Source: Litchfieldia salsa (GTDB lineage: Bacteria > Bacillota > Bacilli > Bacillales > Bacillaceae_L). Taken from it: a stretch of DNA of 48,757 nucleotides. The stretch covers positions 1 to 48,757 of the forward strand of contig NZ_FNJU01000021.1 in NCBI RefSeq assembly GCF_900104555.1. Reading direction: 5' to 3'. The position numbers and the translations under genes were made by a program. This document shows, piece after piece, positions 6,464 to 13,865 of the stretch. How positions within the stretch are numbered: position 1 is the first letter of the stretch; each line of letters opens with the position of its first letter. A model generated the notes under the pieces. The model did no database searches and had not been told where the DNA came from. It saw only the letters and a program-made list of their open reading frames with translations.

Positions 6464-7828
6464 TTAATTCAAATCGATTCTAACCTTTTCTAATTCAACA
6501 GGAATATTGGCACTCAATGTTCCCATATTAACTCTTATTACATAGTCATTTAAGTTAAAATCATTAATTTCACTAATATCAAATGTGCTTCTAAAGCGTA
6601 AGTCATTTTTATTAATTGCTTCGACTGAGTGTTTAATGGGCTTCTGATAAATATCTTTTTCTGACTCTTTAACTAAAGTGACATCATTACGAGCAAAATT
6701 TTCATAGAAAGAGATATGTTTCTCCATGTTATTCCCATTATTTACTTGAAAGTCAAAAGTAATGCTTTTATCTTGAACAGTAATATGTTCTATTTCAACA
6801 GCTAGTTCTTGCCTTGCAGCATTAACTTCAACAGGAGTTGCTTCATCTAACCTTATAAAATGATCAGGTTCACTTAATGCCACTTTAGGACGCACTTCTA
6901 TATAACTAGTTTCTCCCTTTTTTGACTGTGGAATAATGCTTCTACCTTTAACAATAATTCTATTGTTCTCTTTAATTGTTTCTAAATCTATTCCGTCCGT
7001 GGAGATATTGATTTCCTTACCTTGGTCATCATAAGCCTCTAGTCGTACTTGATCATGTTTTCCTTCAAGTGGAAAAGTTGCTGTATAATTAATAGCGGTT
7101 GACGCTTTACCTTGGATAATTGAATCAAAATGGATATTTATTTCTGCATTCTCTTTACTTGTTCCTTTGTCCACAATTACTGTCTCAAACGGTAATTGGT
7201 TTATCGGAACATCGAACCGCCAACTACCTTCTTTTCCACCTATCCTCTTGAATTCAAGTGGGAAAGAGGTTTCTGAAGGTAAAACGTTTTTTGGATAGCT
7301 TAATTGTATATGCCCTATATAGCCATCCTCTGATTGCTCCATATATACTAATTCTTTGCTATCTGAAATACCACCCTTACCATCAAAAATTTCATAAAAC
7401 CCTTGAAGACTTCCATCTTTTTCAGTTTTTACATTTCCTTTAACAGAGAAAGTGACTCCTACAACAGCTCCATCATAATAAGCACTTGTAATAGATACAG
7501 CAACACCTTTATAACTAGAGACTTGATTCAACTCTGTTATTAAATCTTGGGATTGTAAACTCCGACCTATAGCATCATTAAATACAGCATATACATTCCC
7601 TAGCAACGGTACTTCTGCCATTGCTTGCGATAAGGTAGGTGAAATGAAACTTGAGGAAATAAATATAGTTGCAGCCGCGACTGCTGGCAAAACAAACTTT
7701 CTTGATCTTTTTTTACTTTTAGATACATCATGACTAGCACGATTCTTACCAGCCGTTATGGCACTTAAGACATCATCTTTAGGCACTTCAATCTTTTCAT
7801 ATACTTCTTGAAATGATTTTTTCTCCAT
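6464..7828 (-). CDS. DUF4179-domain anti-sigma-type membrane protein, 454 aa
   Basis: Membrane-anchored partner of the ECF sigma factor encoded immediately upstream. The layout is a cytoplasmic N-terminus of about 45 residues (the presumed sigma-binding part), one transmembrane helix at residues 46-63, then a large extracytoplasmic region with a DUF4179 domain (about 60-160) and beta-rich repeats. DUF4179 proteins in Bacillus and Paenibacillus are regularly paired with ECF sigma genes and regarded as anti-sigma factors. The start overlaps the sigma gene by 32 bases, giving translational coupling. The pair forms one cassette. Confidence 0.82.
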   Translation of the reverse strand: MEKKSFQEVYEKIEVPKDDVLSAITAGKNRASHDVSKSKKRSRKFVLPAVAAATIFISSSFISPTLSQAMAEVPLLGNVYAVFNDAIGRSLQSQDLITELNQVSSYKGVAVSITSAYYDGAVVGVTFSVKGNVKTEKDGSLQGFYEIFDGKGGISDSKELVYMEQSEDGYIGHIQLSYPKNVLPSETSFPLEFKRIGGKEGSWRFDVPINQLPFETVIVDKGTSKENAEINIHFDSIIQGKASTAINYTATFPLEGKHDQVRLEAYDDQGKEINISTDGIDLETIKENNRIIVKGRSIIPQSKKGETSYIEVRPKVALSEPDHFIRLDEATPVEVNAARQELAVEIEHITVQDKSITFDFQVNNGNNMEKHISFYENFARNDVTLVKESEKDIYQKPIKHSVEAINKNDLRFRSTFDISEINDFNLNDYVIRVNMGTLSANIPVELEKVRIDLN

Positions 7829-8345
7829 TATGGTTCATTCCTCCTAACAATTTTTTTAATCGTTCTTTCCCTCTTCTCAAATGGGTTTTTATAGTATTTT
7901 CAGGTAAGTTCATCACTTTGGCTATTTCACCTATAGGGAGATCATGAAAATAAAACAGAATTATAGCATTTTTATGATTTTCATTTAGCGTATTTATAGC
8001 CTCTAATAAATCTAAGGTTTCGGCTCTTCTCTCACTTTTTCCATCCAGAGTGAGCTCGATTACACTGTTTAAAGGTAACTCTTTTTTGCTCTTTCTTAAA
8101 ATATCATACGAGCAGTTTATAAGTATTTTTGTTAGCCAAGTTAAAAAGAACGCTTCATTTTTTAATTGACTAATCGATAAAAAGGCTTTGTAAGATGTCT
8201 CTTGAACGACATCCAAGGCATCCTCTCGATTCCGAACATATAAGTAAGCAGTACGATACAATTGGTCTCCATGTATTATAAGAAGTTCCTCTAGACATTC
8301 CTTGTTTCCATTTATCGCCTTCTTAATAAGGGTAAGTTCTTGCAT
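7797..8345 (-). CDS. ECF RNA polymerase sigma factor
   Basis: ECF (sigma-70 group 4) factor. Region 2 lies at about residues 20-85 (D-A-L-D-V-V-Q-E-T-S-Y-K-A-F core helix) and region 4 at 125-175 (E-I-A-K-V-M-N-L-P-E-N-T-I-K-T-H-L-R-R-G, the -35-binding helix-turn-helix). It directs polymerase to its own promoter (TGAAAC, 16 bases, CGCTCT) just upstream, which suggests autoregulation. It is overlapped by the DUF4179 anti-sigma gene. I chose the ATG at 8345, eight bases after GGAGG; a TTG one codon earlier is also possible. Confidence 0.9.
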   Translation of the reverse strand: MQELTLIKKAINGNKECLEELLIIHGDQLYRTAYLYVRNREDALDVVQETSYKAFLSISQLKNEAFFLTWLTKILINCSYDILRKSKKELPLNSVIELTLDGKSERRAETLDLLEAINTLNENHKNAIILFYFHDLPIGEIAKVMNLPENTIKTHLRRGKERLKKLLGGMNHNGEKIISRSI

Positions 8346-8371
8346 CAACGTGACCTCCTTTTCTGCTTATT

Positions 8372-8399
8372 AGAGCGAGATAGTTATGAAAAAGTTTCA
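8372..8399 (-). promoter_or_regulatory. ECF-type autoregulatory promoter
   Basis: Minus-strand TGAAAC (8394-8399), a 16-base spacer, and CGCTCT (8372-8377). This is the -35/-10 layout of Bacillus ECF promoters (TGAAAC, 16-17 bases, CGT-type -10), just upstream of the sigma gene. Confidence 0.7.
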
Positions 8400-8434
8400 A
8401 CATTTTTTAAATACTATGAAAAATTCTTTTAACT

Positions 8435-8461
8435 AAAAAAAGAGCGTCTTATGACGGCTCT
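8435..8461 (-). terminator. Terminator upstream of the ECF cassette
   Basis: On the minus strand AGAGCCGTC/GACGCTCT is followed by seven T. It would stop transcripts arriving from upstream cassettes before they reach the sigma gene, insulating this module. A similar arrangement occurs at 42790-42811. Confidence 0.7.
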
Positions 8462-8510
8462 TCTAATATAACATCTATATGAAAGTTTATTTGTAGTTTA
8501 AGAAAAGCCT

Positions 8511-8590
8511 CCTTCTATTAACCTGCTCCTTTACTTCAACAAAGAAGGTCGAATGCCCTTGTTAAGCATTCGCACCCGTTAACGCAATAA
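8511..8590 (-). repeat. attC-like cassette site, full
   Basis: Arm 8511-8523, box B 8527-8541, perfect stem CGAATGC/GCATTCG (8550-8556 with 8566-8572), inner box CACCCGTTAACGCAATAAG. Confidence 0.82.
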
Positions 8591-8625
8591 GAGGAGACCC
8601 TCATTAGTAGCCTTTTAGCTTAATA

Positions 8626-8997
8626 TTACTCTTTTAAGGAAATATACTTTTCATACCACTCTTTACCTGTTGACCATTCTTTTACAGGATTCTCTTCACC
8701 TAAAATTTCCACAGAAGCAGCAGCCATAATATATTCTTCTAATCCGTTCTCATCACTTTTTTCAAACTTACTTAAGAAGTGGTTAATTGCGATTTCTTTT
8801 TGTGAGACTATGTTTTCAAATTCATTTAAATGAGCTTCAATATAATCATTGGGATTTGAAGAAATTTTATTTAGAGCGTTCGAATTAACTATTGTTTCTA
8901 AGTCTCTTTCAATTTGTTGGATTATATCCATTTCTTTCTCAGCAGATGTACAAGCAGTTAATACCATTAAAACACAAAGTAAAAATATCTTTCTCAT
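8626..8997 (-). CDS. Small lipoprotein, 123 aa
   Basis: Exported lipoprotein with signal peptide ending V-L-T-A-C (cysteine at residue 16), followed by a helical, acidic domain. Family not recognised. The ATG is preceded by GGGGTGG six bases upstream. Single-gene cassette. It is the third lipoprotein type in the arrays, with 5458-5838 and 43359-43706, all unrelated in sequence to my reading. Confidence 0.78.
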   Translation of the reverse strand: MRKIFLLCVLMVLTACTSAEKEMDIIQQIERDLETIVNSNALNKISSNPNDYIEAHLNEFENIVSQKEIAINHFLSKFEKSDENGLEEYIMAAASVEILGEENPVKEWSTGKEWYEKYISLKE

Positions 8998-9020
8998 TAA
9001 ATTCCACCCCTTATTTATGA

Positions 9021-9101
9021 CTTCACTATTGATTAACCTGATCCATTAGTCAAAAAGCGTTCCTGCTGCTGTTGCAGAAACGCCCCCGTTAATTCAATAA
9101 G
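9021..9101 (-). repeat. attC-like cassette site, full
   Basis: Arm 9021-9038, box B 9040-9055, stem GCGTTCCTGC/GCAGAAACGC (9057-9066 with 9074-9083, one mismatch), inner box CCCGTTAATTCAATAAG. The box holds the TGA stop of the next gene. Confidence 0.82.
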
Positions 9102-9336
9102 CATCTTCCCATTTTAGAAAGCCTTCGTCCCAGCTACTGATATTGTCAACTTCAAACTTATCTATGTGAAAGCACTCTAAAGGATGATCTTTAAAGCCTG
9201 GCAATGAATTGTATTTATCAATAACTTTCTCAGCATTTTCTTTTGTTGCAAAAACACCAATTATCTTTATTTCATCAAAGATTTCACCTTTATATTCATA
9301 CTCATAGCTATGTTGTAAGAGATATACATATTTCAT
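9094..9336 (-). CDS. DUF7336-like small protein, 80 aa
   Basis: Small soluble protein opening M-K-Y-V-Y-L-L-Q-H-S-Y-E, followed by K-I-I-G-V-F and a G-F-K-D segment. This layout is typical of a widespread small family (I believe DUF7336) found with contact-dependent toxin and immunity genes. The ATG at 9336 follows GAGGGTG by six bases; five extra codons from 9351 would be untranslated leader. The stop TGA lies in the attC-like inner box. TATAAT at 9361-9366 is a candidate -10. Confidence 0.68.
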   Translation of the reverse strand: MKYVYLLQHSYEYEYKGEIFDEIKIIGVFATKENAEKVIDKYNSLPGFKDHPLECFHIDKFEVDNISSWDEGFLKWEDAY

Positions 9337-9360
9337 AGAGTTCACCCTCAATTGACTTTA

Positions 9361-9366
9361 ATTATA
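9361..9366 (-). promoter_or_regulatory. -10 element in a cassette leader
   Basis: Minus-strand TATAAT, 11 bases gene-proximal of the arm TTTAAG. No good -35 match lies within the core site. Confidence 0.45.
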
Positions 9367-9370
9367 GTAA

Positions 9371-9464
9371 TTCCTTCTTAAACTATTCTGCACCTTTAGT
9401 TTAATAACTTCTATTAAAAGTGCTTTAATCCTTCTTGGATCAAAGCATCCTTTAGCACAAGAAA
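9371..9464 (-). repeat. attC-like site, first of a tandem pair
   Basis: Arm CCTTCTTAAACTATTC, box B 9382-9406, stem TGCTTTAATCC/GGATCAAAGCA (9421-9447), inner box TCCTTTAGCACAAGAA. Confidence 0.75.
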
Positions 9465-9508
9465 CGACTGCTCTTATTCAGCACTTGTCCACCGTTTCTT
9501 AAAGAATC
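9465..9508 (-). repeat. attC-like site, second of a tandem pair
   Basis: A second stem (ACGACTGCT/AGCACTTGT) and inner box CCACCGTTTCTTAAAG follow directly on the first site with no gene between. It is likely a deletion or recombination relic. Confidence 0.6.
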
Positions 9509-9513
9509 TACCA

Positions 9514-9867
9514 CTAAAATAGTCCAGTACCTGATAATTTTAGCAATGTGTTTACTATGTATTTTTGACCAAGTTCATAATCATTAAAGACTTCATCATT
9601 GTAGATATTACCTCTCTCTCTAAAGCAGGTATACCATTTACCATCTTCCTCAAAAAAATGGAACCCATCAGTCATAGAATATCTACTCGTTGAATAATTC
9701 TGTGGGATACCATTAATTGAGACATATTCATATATTTCTTCTTTACTGACCGTAAAAACTTCAGAGTAATTATGATTTTGCATATCTTTAACTCCAAGCA
9801 ATCTACATGCAAATTTTAATGGATCTCCACAGAGTAGTATCTTTATTTGTGTTTCTTTATCAACCAA
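9514..9867 (-). CDS. Hypothetical protein, 117 aa
   Basis: Unrecognised soluble protein. A W-Y-T-C-F-R-E-R-G segment near residue 77 and Y-E-L-G-Q-K-Y-I near 97 recall small immunity proteins, but this is not enough to name a family. It starts at TTG with GGAGTGG six bases upstream. Single-gene cassette; a TATAAA at 9884-9889 is a candidate -10. Confidence 0.7.
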   Translation of the reverse strand: MVDKETQIKILLCGDPLKFACRLLGVKDMQNHNYSEVFTVSKEEIYEYVSINGIPQNYSTSRYSMTDGFHFFEEDGKWYTCFRERGNIYNDEVFNDYELGQKYIVNTLLKLSGTGLF

Positions 9868-9892
9868 AAATATCCACTCCTTATTTATAGAA

Positions 9893-9969
9893 TTTTTTAA
9901 ACTATCCTGTTAGTTAGCACAAGAAGCGACTGCTCTTATTGAACACTCGAACCCTTTAGTTTAATAAAG
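9893..9969 (-). repeat. attC-like cassette site, full
   Basis: Arm TTTAAACTATCCTG, box GTTAGTTAGCACAAG, stem CGACTG/CACTCG, inner box ACCCTTTAGTTTAATAAAG (plus strand). The inner box contains the TAA stop of the 9956-10393 gene. Confidence 0.75.
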
Positions 9970-10393
9970 AAGCAGTATTAAGAGAAGCATTTAATTCATT
10001 TTCTAACTTTTGATAATCTAAACTCCAGTAATATCCATTGCTTCCCTGAACAATGTTTTCTCCCATTGTAAATAGATTACCACCATAAGTGGTGTTATCA
10101 TTTATTCGGATAAGAACTTTTGTGTAATCACCAGAAGTGTTTATTGAATAGGAGTCAGAAACCTCCACTTTTGAGTGTTTTTTCACTGTTGAAATTTCCT
10201 TTGCAATCGTTAACACAGTCTCTTTATCAGTAATCAGGTAAGATGAATTTTCAGTTTGAACGATTACATCTTTAATGTCTTTTTTGGCGAGGTTAAATCC
10301 CCATATTGATATATGTGATTGCTGGTAATAAACAAAAGATAAAATTACTATTAAACTTATAGAAATTAAAATACTCCAACCCTTTTTGTTCAT
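9956..10393 (-). CDS. Single-pass membrane-anchored protein, 145 aa
   Basis: N-terminal hydrophobic helix at residues 6-24 with positively charged N-terminus (M-N-K-K), then an extracytoplasmic domain of about 120 residues rich in strands (N-D-N-T-T-Y-G-G-N-L). It is probably an uncleaved signal anchor. Family not recognised. The ATG has GGAG about 10 bases upstream. The last codons and the stop are supplied by the attC-like inner box. Confidence 0.74.
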   Translation of the reverse strand: MNKKGWSILISISLIVILSFVYYQQSHISIWGFNLAKKDIKDVIVQTENSSYLITDKETVLTIAKEISTVKKHSKVEVSDSYSINTSGDYTKVLIRINDNTTYGGNLFTMGENIVQGSNGYYWSLDYQKLENELNASLNTASLLN

Positions 10394-10440
10394 GAACTCG
10401 ACTCTCCTTTTTATAAATACATCTTACATTATTTTAAACC

Positions 10441-10478
10441 CTCTTGTTCAACTCTTCTGACCCGTTAGTACAATAACT
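10441..10478 (-). repeat. attC-like core, no canonical hairpin
   Basis: Arm CTCTTGTTCAACTC and box GACCCGTTAGTACAATAAC (plus strand), followed by an A tract instead of a stem. It closes the three-gene ECF cassette on its 3' side. Confidence 0.65.
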
Positions 10479-10650
10479 TCCAAAAAAAAACATATCTCCT
10501 TCTTATAGAAATCCCGGTAGTTAATCATTAACTGGTATTTTTTTGTTAATTGCAATATGTTCTTCCCATTTACTTTTGATGATGAAATTGTATCAATTAT
10601 TCCTTCAGGATATATTGGTCTTGCTTAGATTTCATCTAGTATTTTCCAGT
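10448..10650 (-). pseudogene. Possible decayed open frame
   Basis: One minus-strand frame reads through about 65 codons with a protein-like composition (an I-Y-P-E-G-I-I-D segment) but has an internal TAA after about 10 codons and no start codon. Within it, 10514-10535 holds a palindromic AGTTAAT/ATTAACT stem. This may be the remains of a cassette gene; evidence is weak. Confidence 0.3.
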
Positions 10651-10664
10651 CAATATTATATTAT

Positions 10665-11930
10665 TTAAGATTCATTGAGTTGTAGAGTTACTTTCTCTTC
10701 ATGCATTTTTTCTTCATCTTTCCCTCGCCATTGAACAATCGCATAAACTTCTTCAATATCTTGTATGCTAACTGGGTCTCCTTGAATATTTTTATAAGAT
10801 TCATGCTCCCCGTAGTATTCTCCGGTAGGTTCCTCTGATATTTCTAGTTCCTCTGGCTTAACTTCAGGATTTGCTTCTGCGATTACATAGTCGTGTAGGG
10901 GAATAGGACCTTTACCTTTAAACACAATAAAGAATTCCTTTTGAAAATGAGCTGCTTGATACATCTCTTGTCCCTTCATATACATCCGCCCTTCAAACGT
11001 TCGAAACAAAGCCGGTGTAGCTTTCACAGTATAATTTACGATTCTCCAATGCTCACTTTCGCCGCTAAAAATCCCGGTAGTTTGTTCCTTGGGCAATTCT
11101 CTTTCATAATAGAGTTTTTCAGCTTCATCAAGCAGTGTATACAATGGAAATCTATTAATAAAGATTTCATTCGTATTCGGATAATTATTCAATTGCTCAT
11201 ACAACTGATTTATATCATCCAATGTTACTCCTGTCCGAAGTTTTAGCCCTTCTTTCTTTAACGTCTCCACAGAATCTTCCGTACTTACTCCTAGAAACAA
11301 TCCATAAATAGCTTCACGACTAGAAGACAAGGGGTCATCGGAGTCATTCCAATCCAATTTATTAATACTGGTTAAAATCAAAACAAGTATAAGAATTATT
11401 ACTTGGATTCTCGGAATCACTTCTCTAATATAGGAGGGATTATGAGCTGTGAACGTTTCAATATTTTGCTTAAGGATGTTTCGAAGTTCTTCTATTGTAA
11501 CGTCTCCTTGCCCCTTTTTCGGTATCTGAATACATTTCCCTTCTTTATCAAATAGAAAGAAATAATTAATATCTTCTACTACTTGAATATAGTGTTTCCA
11601 ATCGAAAAATTGTCTTTTAGACAGAGATACTAACTCAACGCCAGTCTCTTTTAGAATAAGACTTCTATCCCCTAGGAAGTTGCTATTTACCCGAACTTTA
11701 TCCCTTATGTAATACAAACTACGTTCCACGGTCGGGAAAACTAAGGCAGACCAAATAAATGTTCTTACGACTGAATAAAGTAATGTCTGGCCAAGAGATA
11801 ATAGAAAAGTTCCACAGATTAAAATAGTATACAACCAAAAGCGTGTAGTTTTAATTTGTGGAGAATACATACGGGCCTTCTTTGATAACTCCCAGTAATC
11901 ATTTGAATCTAACTTATATTGTAATTTCAT
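10665..11930 (-). CDS. YcxB-domain membrane protein, 421 aa
   Basis: The N-terminal part (to about residue 150) has the layout of YcxB-like proteins: two adjacent membrane helices near residues 30-70, then an S-L-S-K-R-Q-F-F-D-W-K-H stretch and a strand pair ending in I-P-K-K. A third membrane helix lies near 170-188, followed by a roughly 230-residue soluble domain that I do not recognise. The ATG at 11930 has GGAG seven bases upstream. It lies 124 bases after the anti-sigma gene and probably belongs to the same large cassette. Confidence 0.7.
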   Translation of the reverse strand: MKLQYKLDSNDYWELSKKARMYSPQIKTTRFWLYTILICGTFLLSLGQTLLYSVVRTFIWSALVFPTVERSLYYIRDKVRVNSNFLGDRSLILKETGVELVSLSKRQFFDWKHYIQVVEDINYFFLFDKEGKCIQIPKKGQGDVTIEELRNILKQNIETFTAHNPSYIREVIPRIQVIILILVLILTSINKLDWNDSDDPLSSSREAIYGLFLGVSTEDSVETLKKEGLKLRTGVTLDDINQLYEQLNNYPNTNEIFINRFPLYTLLDEAEKLYYERELPKEQTTGIFSGESEHWRIVNYTVKATPALFRTFEGRMYMKGQEMYQAAHFQKEFFIVFKGKGPIPLHDYVIAEANPEVKPEELEISEEPTGEYYGEHESYKNIQGDPVSIQDIEEVYAIVQWRGKDEEKMHEEKVTLQLNES

Positions 11931-12054
11931 CACTTAACTCCTTCTTATTTTCTGCCATCGAAATAATAAACGATTAAGTTTATTGGGAAGAGTTACTATT
12001 TATAAAGGGAATGCCTGTAAAAGATCCACTAGTTTGTTAGAAAAACATATAATT

Positions 12055-13080
12055 TTATCTTGGATACTCTTCTAGAACTATTTTTACGTGTTCCCCATTG
12101 GATATATAATGAGGTTCTTCTAATACTTCGACAGGTCTAGGCTTTATAATAATAAAAGAGAAGATAAAGAAATCACGGCTTATTCCAAAATAATTATCTA
12201 ATTCTTGTTGGTTTCGTAAATCTTTCATACTTTGATAGGAATCTAGAAATTTTAGTAGATTATTGTATATTAAATGATCATTTTCACTTGATTTTTCTAA
12301 AGCATCTTTTAAAATTCTAATTTTGTTATCTATATCATTGATAATATTTTGCTTTACAGACGAGTCGACTTTATCCCAAGCTAACAGTGGTTTGAAGAAT
12401 TCAGTTCCCTCTGCTACACTAAAGTCTCCTGTATTTAACACGTAGTTTCTGCCGATTTCATTTAAAAGATGCGATAATAACACTTGTTGGTCATACTCTA
12501 AATCTAAAAATGCATTTTCTATTTCCTTCCATTCTTTTCCGACTATATATATTGTATCTTTATGATCGTTAAATTCCCCAAAATAATCATTGATTGGTAA
12601 TTTCTCAGTTAACGCTTCGAGTTTGTAAATAGATAGTGAGTCTGTAGTCTCTTGTGCAATAGCTATTTTTTCTCTAAAATCAGCATCATTATTGTATGAA
12701 TACAGTAGATTTTCGTTAAACTTGTTTTTTATACCATCAGGTAATCTGCGATATTCTTGCAGAGCTTCAATGTTTGTTAACATTTCTTTAACTAAATCAC
12801 TCTCCTTTTCTGGAGTTTTGATATCATTTGTTGCTTGATTATTTTCAATTCCATCTTCCACAATTTTCAAATTAAGAAGGTAAATAGTAACTATGAGGAA
12901 TGAAAAACAAACACAAACAGTTACTACACGATTGAAGATTAACTGTCTTCGGTTAGAAGTGGTAAGCTGCTTCTCTACTTGAGTAATTTTTCTAATCGCT
13001 CTTTCTTTTATTACTGCATTATAAGGATTTTCTTTAAAAACCTCTTCATCTAAAGCATTTTTAAATTCTTCCTTATTATT
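12055..13080 (-). CDS. Probable anti-sigma factor, 341 aa
   Basis: Second gene of an ECF module. It has a cytoplasmic N-terminus of about 45 residues, one transmembrane helix near residues 48-67 and an extracytoplasmic helical domain of about 270 residues. Sequence family not recognised; the role is inferred from topology and overlap with the sigma gene. I use the TTG at 13080, eight bases after AGGAG and overlapping the sigma stop codon; an upstream start would add 16 residues without a ribosome site. Confidence 0.7.
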   Translation of the reverse strand, partial: NNKEEFKNALDEEVFKENPYNAVIKERAIRKITQVEKQLTTSNRRQLIFNRVVTVCVCFSFLIVTIYLLNLKIVEDGIENNQATNDIKTPEKESDLVKEMLTNIEALQEYRRLPDGIKNKFNENLLYSYNNDADFREKIAIAQETTDSLSIYKLEALTEKLPINDYFGEFNDHKDTIYIVGKEWKEIENAFLDLEYDQQVLLSHLLNEIGRNYVLNTGDFSVAEGTEFFKPLLAWDKVDSSVKQNIINDIDNKIRILKDALEKSSENDHLIYNNLLKFLDSYQSMKDLRNQQELDNYFGISRDFFIFSFIIIKPRPVEVLEEPHYISNGEHVKIVLEEYPR

Positions 13081-13615
13081 CAAACCAATCACTCCTATTG
13101 AATTTGCTTTTGAGTAGCTTGCGTGCACGATTTAATTTTGTTTTGACAGTTGATACATTTTGATTTAAAGTTTCGGCTATTTCACTAGTAGTAAAATCCT
13201 CATAATAATATAAAATTATGATTTCTCTATATTTTATCGGTATTTCTAATACTGTACGTGTTACTCTGCTTCTCTCCGTAGAAGAAATAAATAGTTCTTC
13301 AGGTGATGATTTATCATTGTTGCCAAAGTGCCCCATAAAGTCTAGGAGTATATCTCTCTTTAAGTAATTTTTTCTTAATAAGTCTTTACTTTTGTTAACT
13401 GTAATTTTGTATATCCAAGCTTTATACGAGGATATATGAGGAAGTTTATCGGCATTTTTATATATACTTACAAAAACCTCCTGCATTACATCTTCAGCTA
13501 ACCTCCAATCTTTAACATATGTATAGGCTAAATTCATCATGGGTTTCCCAAACTCATCGATTAACTCTTCTATACTTTTATCTGAAGTACCTTCTTTATT
13601 AAGTGGGATATTCAC
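13076..13615 (-). CDS. ECF RNA polymerase sigma factor
   Basis: ECF sigma factor with region 2 (W-R-L-A-E-D-V-M-Q-E-V-F near residues 36-47) and region 4 (F-T-T-S-E-I-A-E-T-L, then V-S-T-V-K-T-K-L-N-R-A-R near 140-170). It is close in type to the factor at 42166-42708. The GTG start follows AAGGTG. Upstream is TGAATC, 17 bases, CGTCTT, a fair ECF promoter. It is the array-1 gene nearest to the recombinase and its attI-like site. Confidence 0.9.
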   Translation of the reverse strand: MNIPLNKEGTSDKSIEELIDEFGKPMMNLAYTYVKDWRLAEDVMQEVFVSIYKNADKLPHISSYKAWIYKITVNKSKDLLRKNYLKRDILLDFMGHFGNNDKSSPEELFISSTERSRVTRTVLEIPIKYREIIILYYYEDFTTSEIAETLNQNVSTVKTKLNRARKLLKSKFNRSDWFE

Positions 13616-13654
13616 AGATTCTTCACCTTCTTAAAATAAATATCATATTAGAAA

Positions 13655-13681
13655 GACGTAGAAAGAAATGTATTGGATTCA
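13655..13681 (-). promoter_or_regulatory. ECF-type promoter
   Basis: Minus-strand TGAATC (13676-13681), a 17-base spacer, then CGTC (13655-13658). It precedes the sigma gene by about 40 bases, which suggests autoregulation. Confidence 0.55.
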
Positions 13682-13765
13682 ACTAATTAAATTTATTTCT
13701 TTTCCGTTTGTTATGTTTGTTCCAAAAAATAGGACTTATATATAGAGTGGCTAATGATATTTTTA

Positions 13766-13799
13766 CTTATTTGAGTATCCTGACCGTTGATTCAATAAG
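13766..13799. other. attI-like core site of recombinase 1
   Basis: Gene-direction reading: CTTATTGAATC, then a centre containing ACGGTCAGG, then the inverted arm CTCAAATAAG. This is the outer core of the cassette sites without inner box or stem. It lies between the first cassette (ECF module) and the recombinase start, exactly where attI lies in integrons. Confidence 0.72.
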
Positions 13800-13865
13800 T
13801 CTTCATTTCGATAAAATGGTCAATATTTCCTTTGAAAATAAGTTTTATATTGAGGAGGAATTAAA

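Larger units (their letters stand above)
335..13799 (-). mobile_element. Integron-like cassette array 1
   Basis: A run of short minus-strand genes, each followed at its 3' end by a copy or remnant of the attC-like element, ending at a hairpin-less core site (13766-13799) next to a divergently transcribed tyrosine recombinase (13866-14747). The layout matches recombinase, attI and cassette array of an integron, mirrored. One gene (1770-2057) is on the opposite strand. Structure is seen directly; mobility is inferred. Confidence 0.75.
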
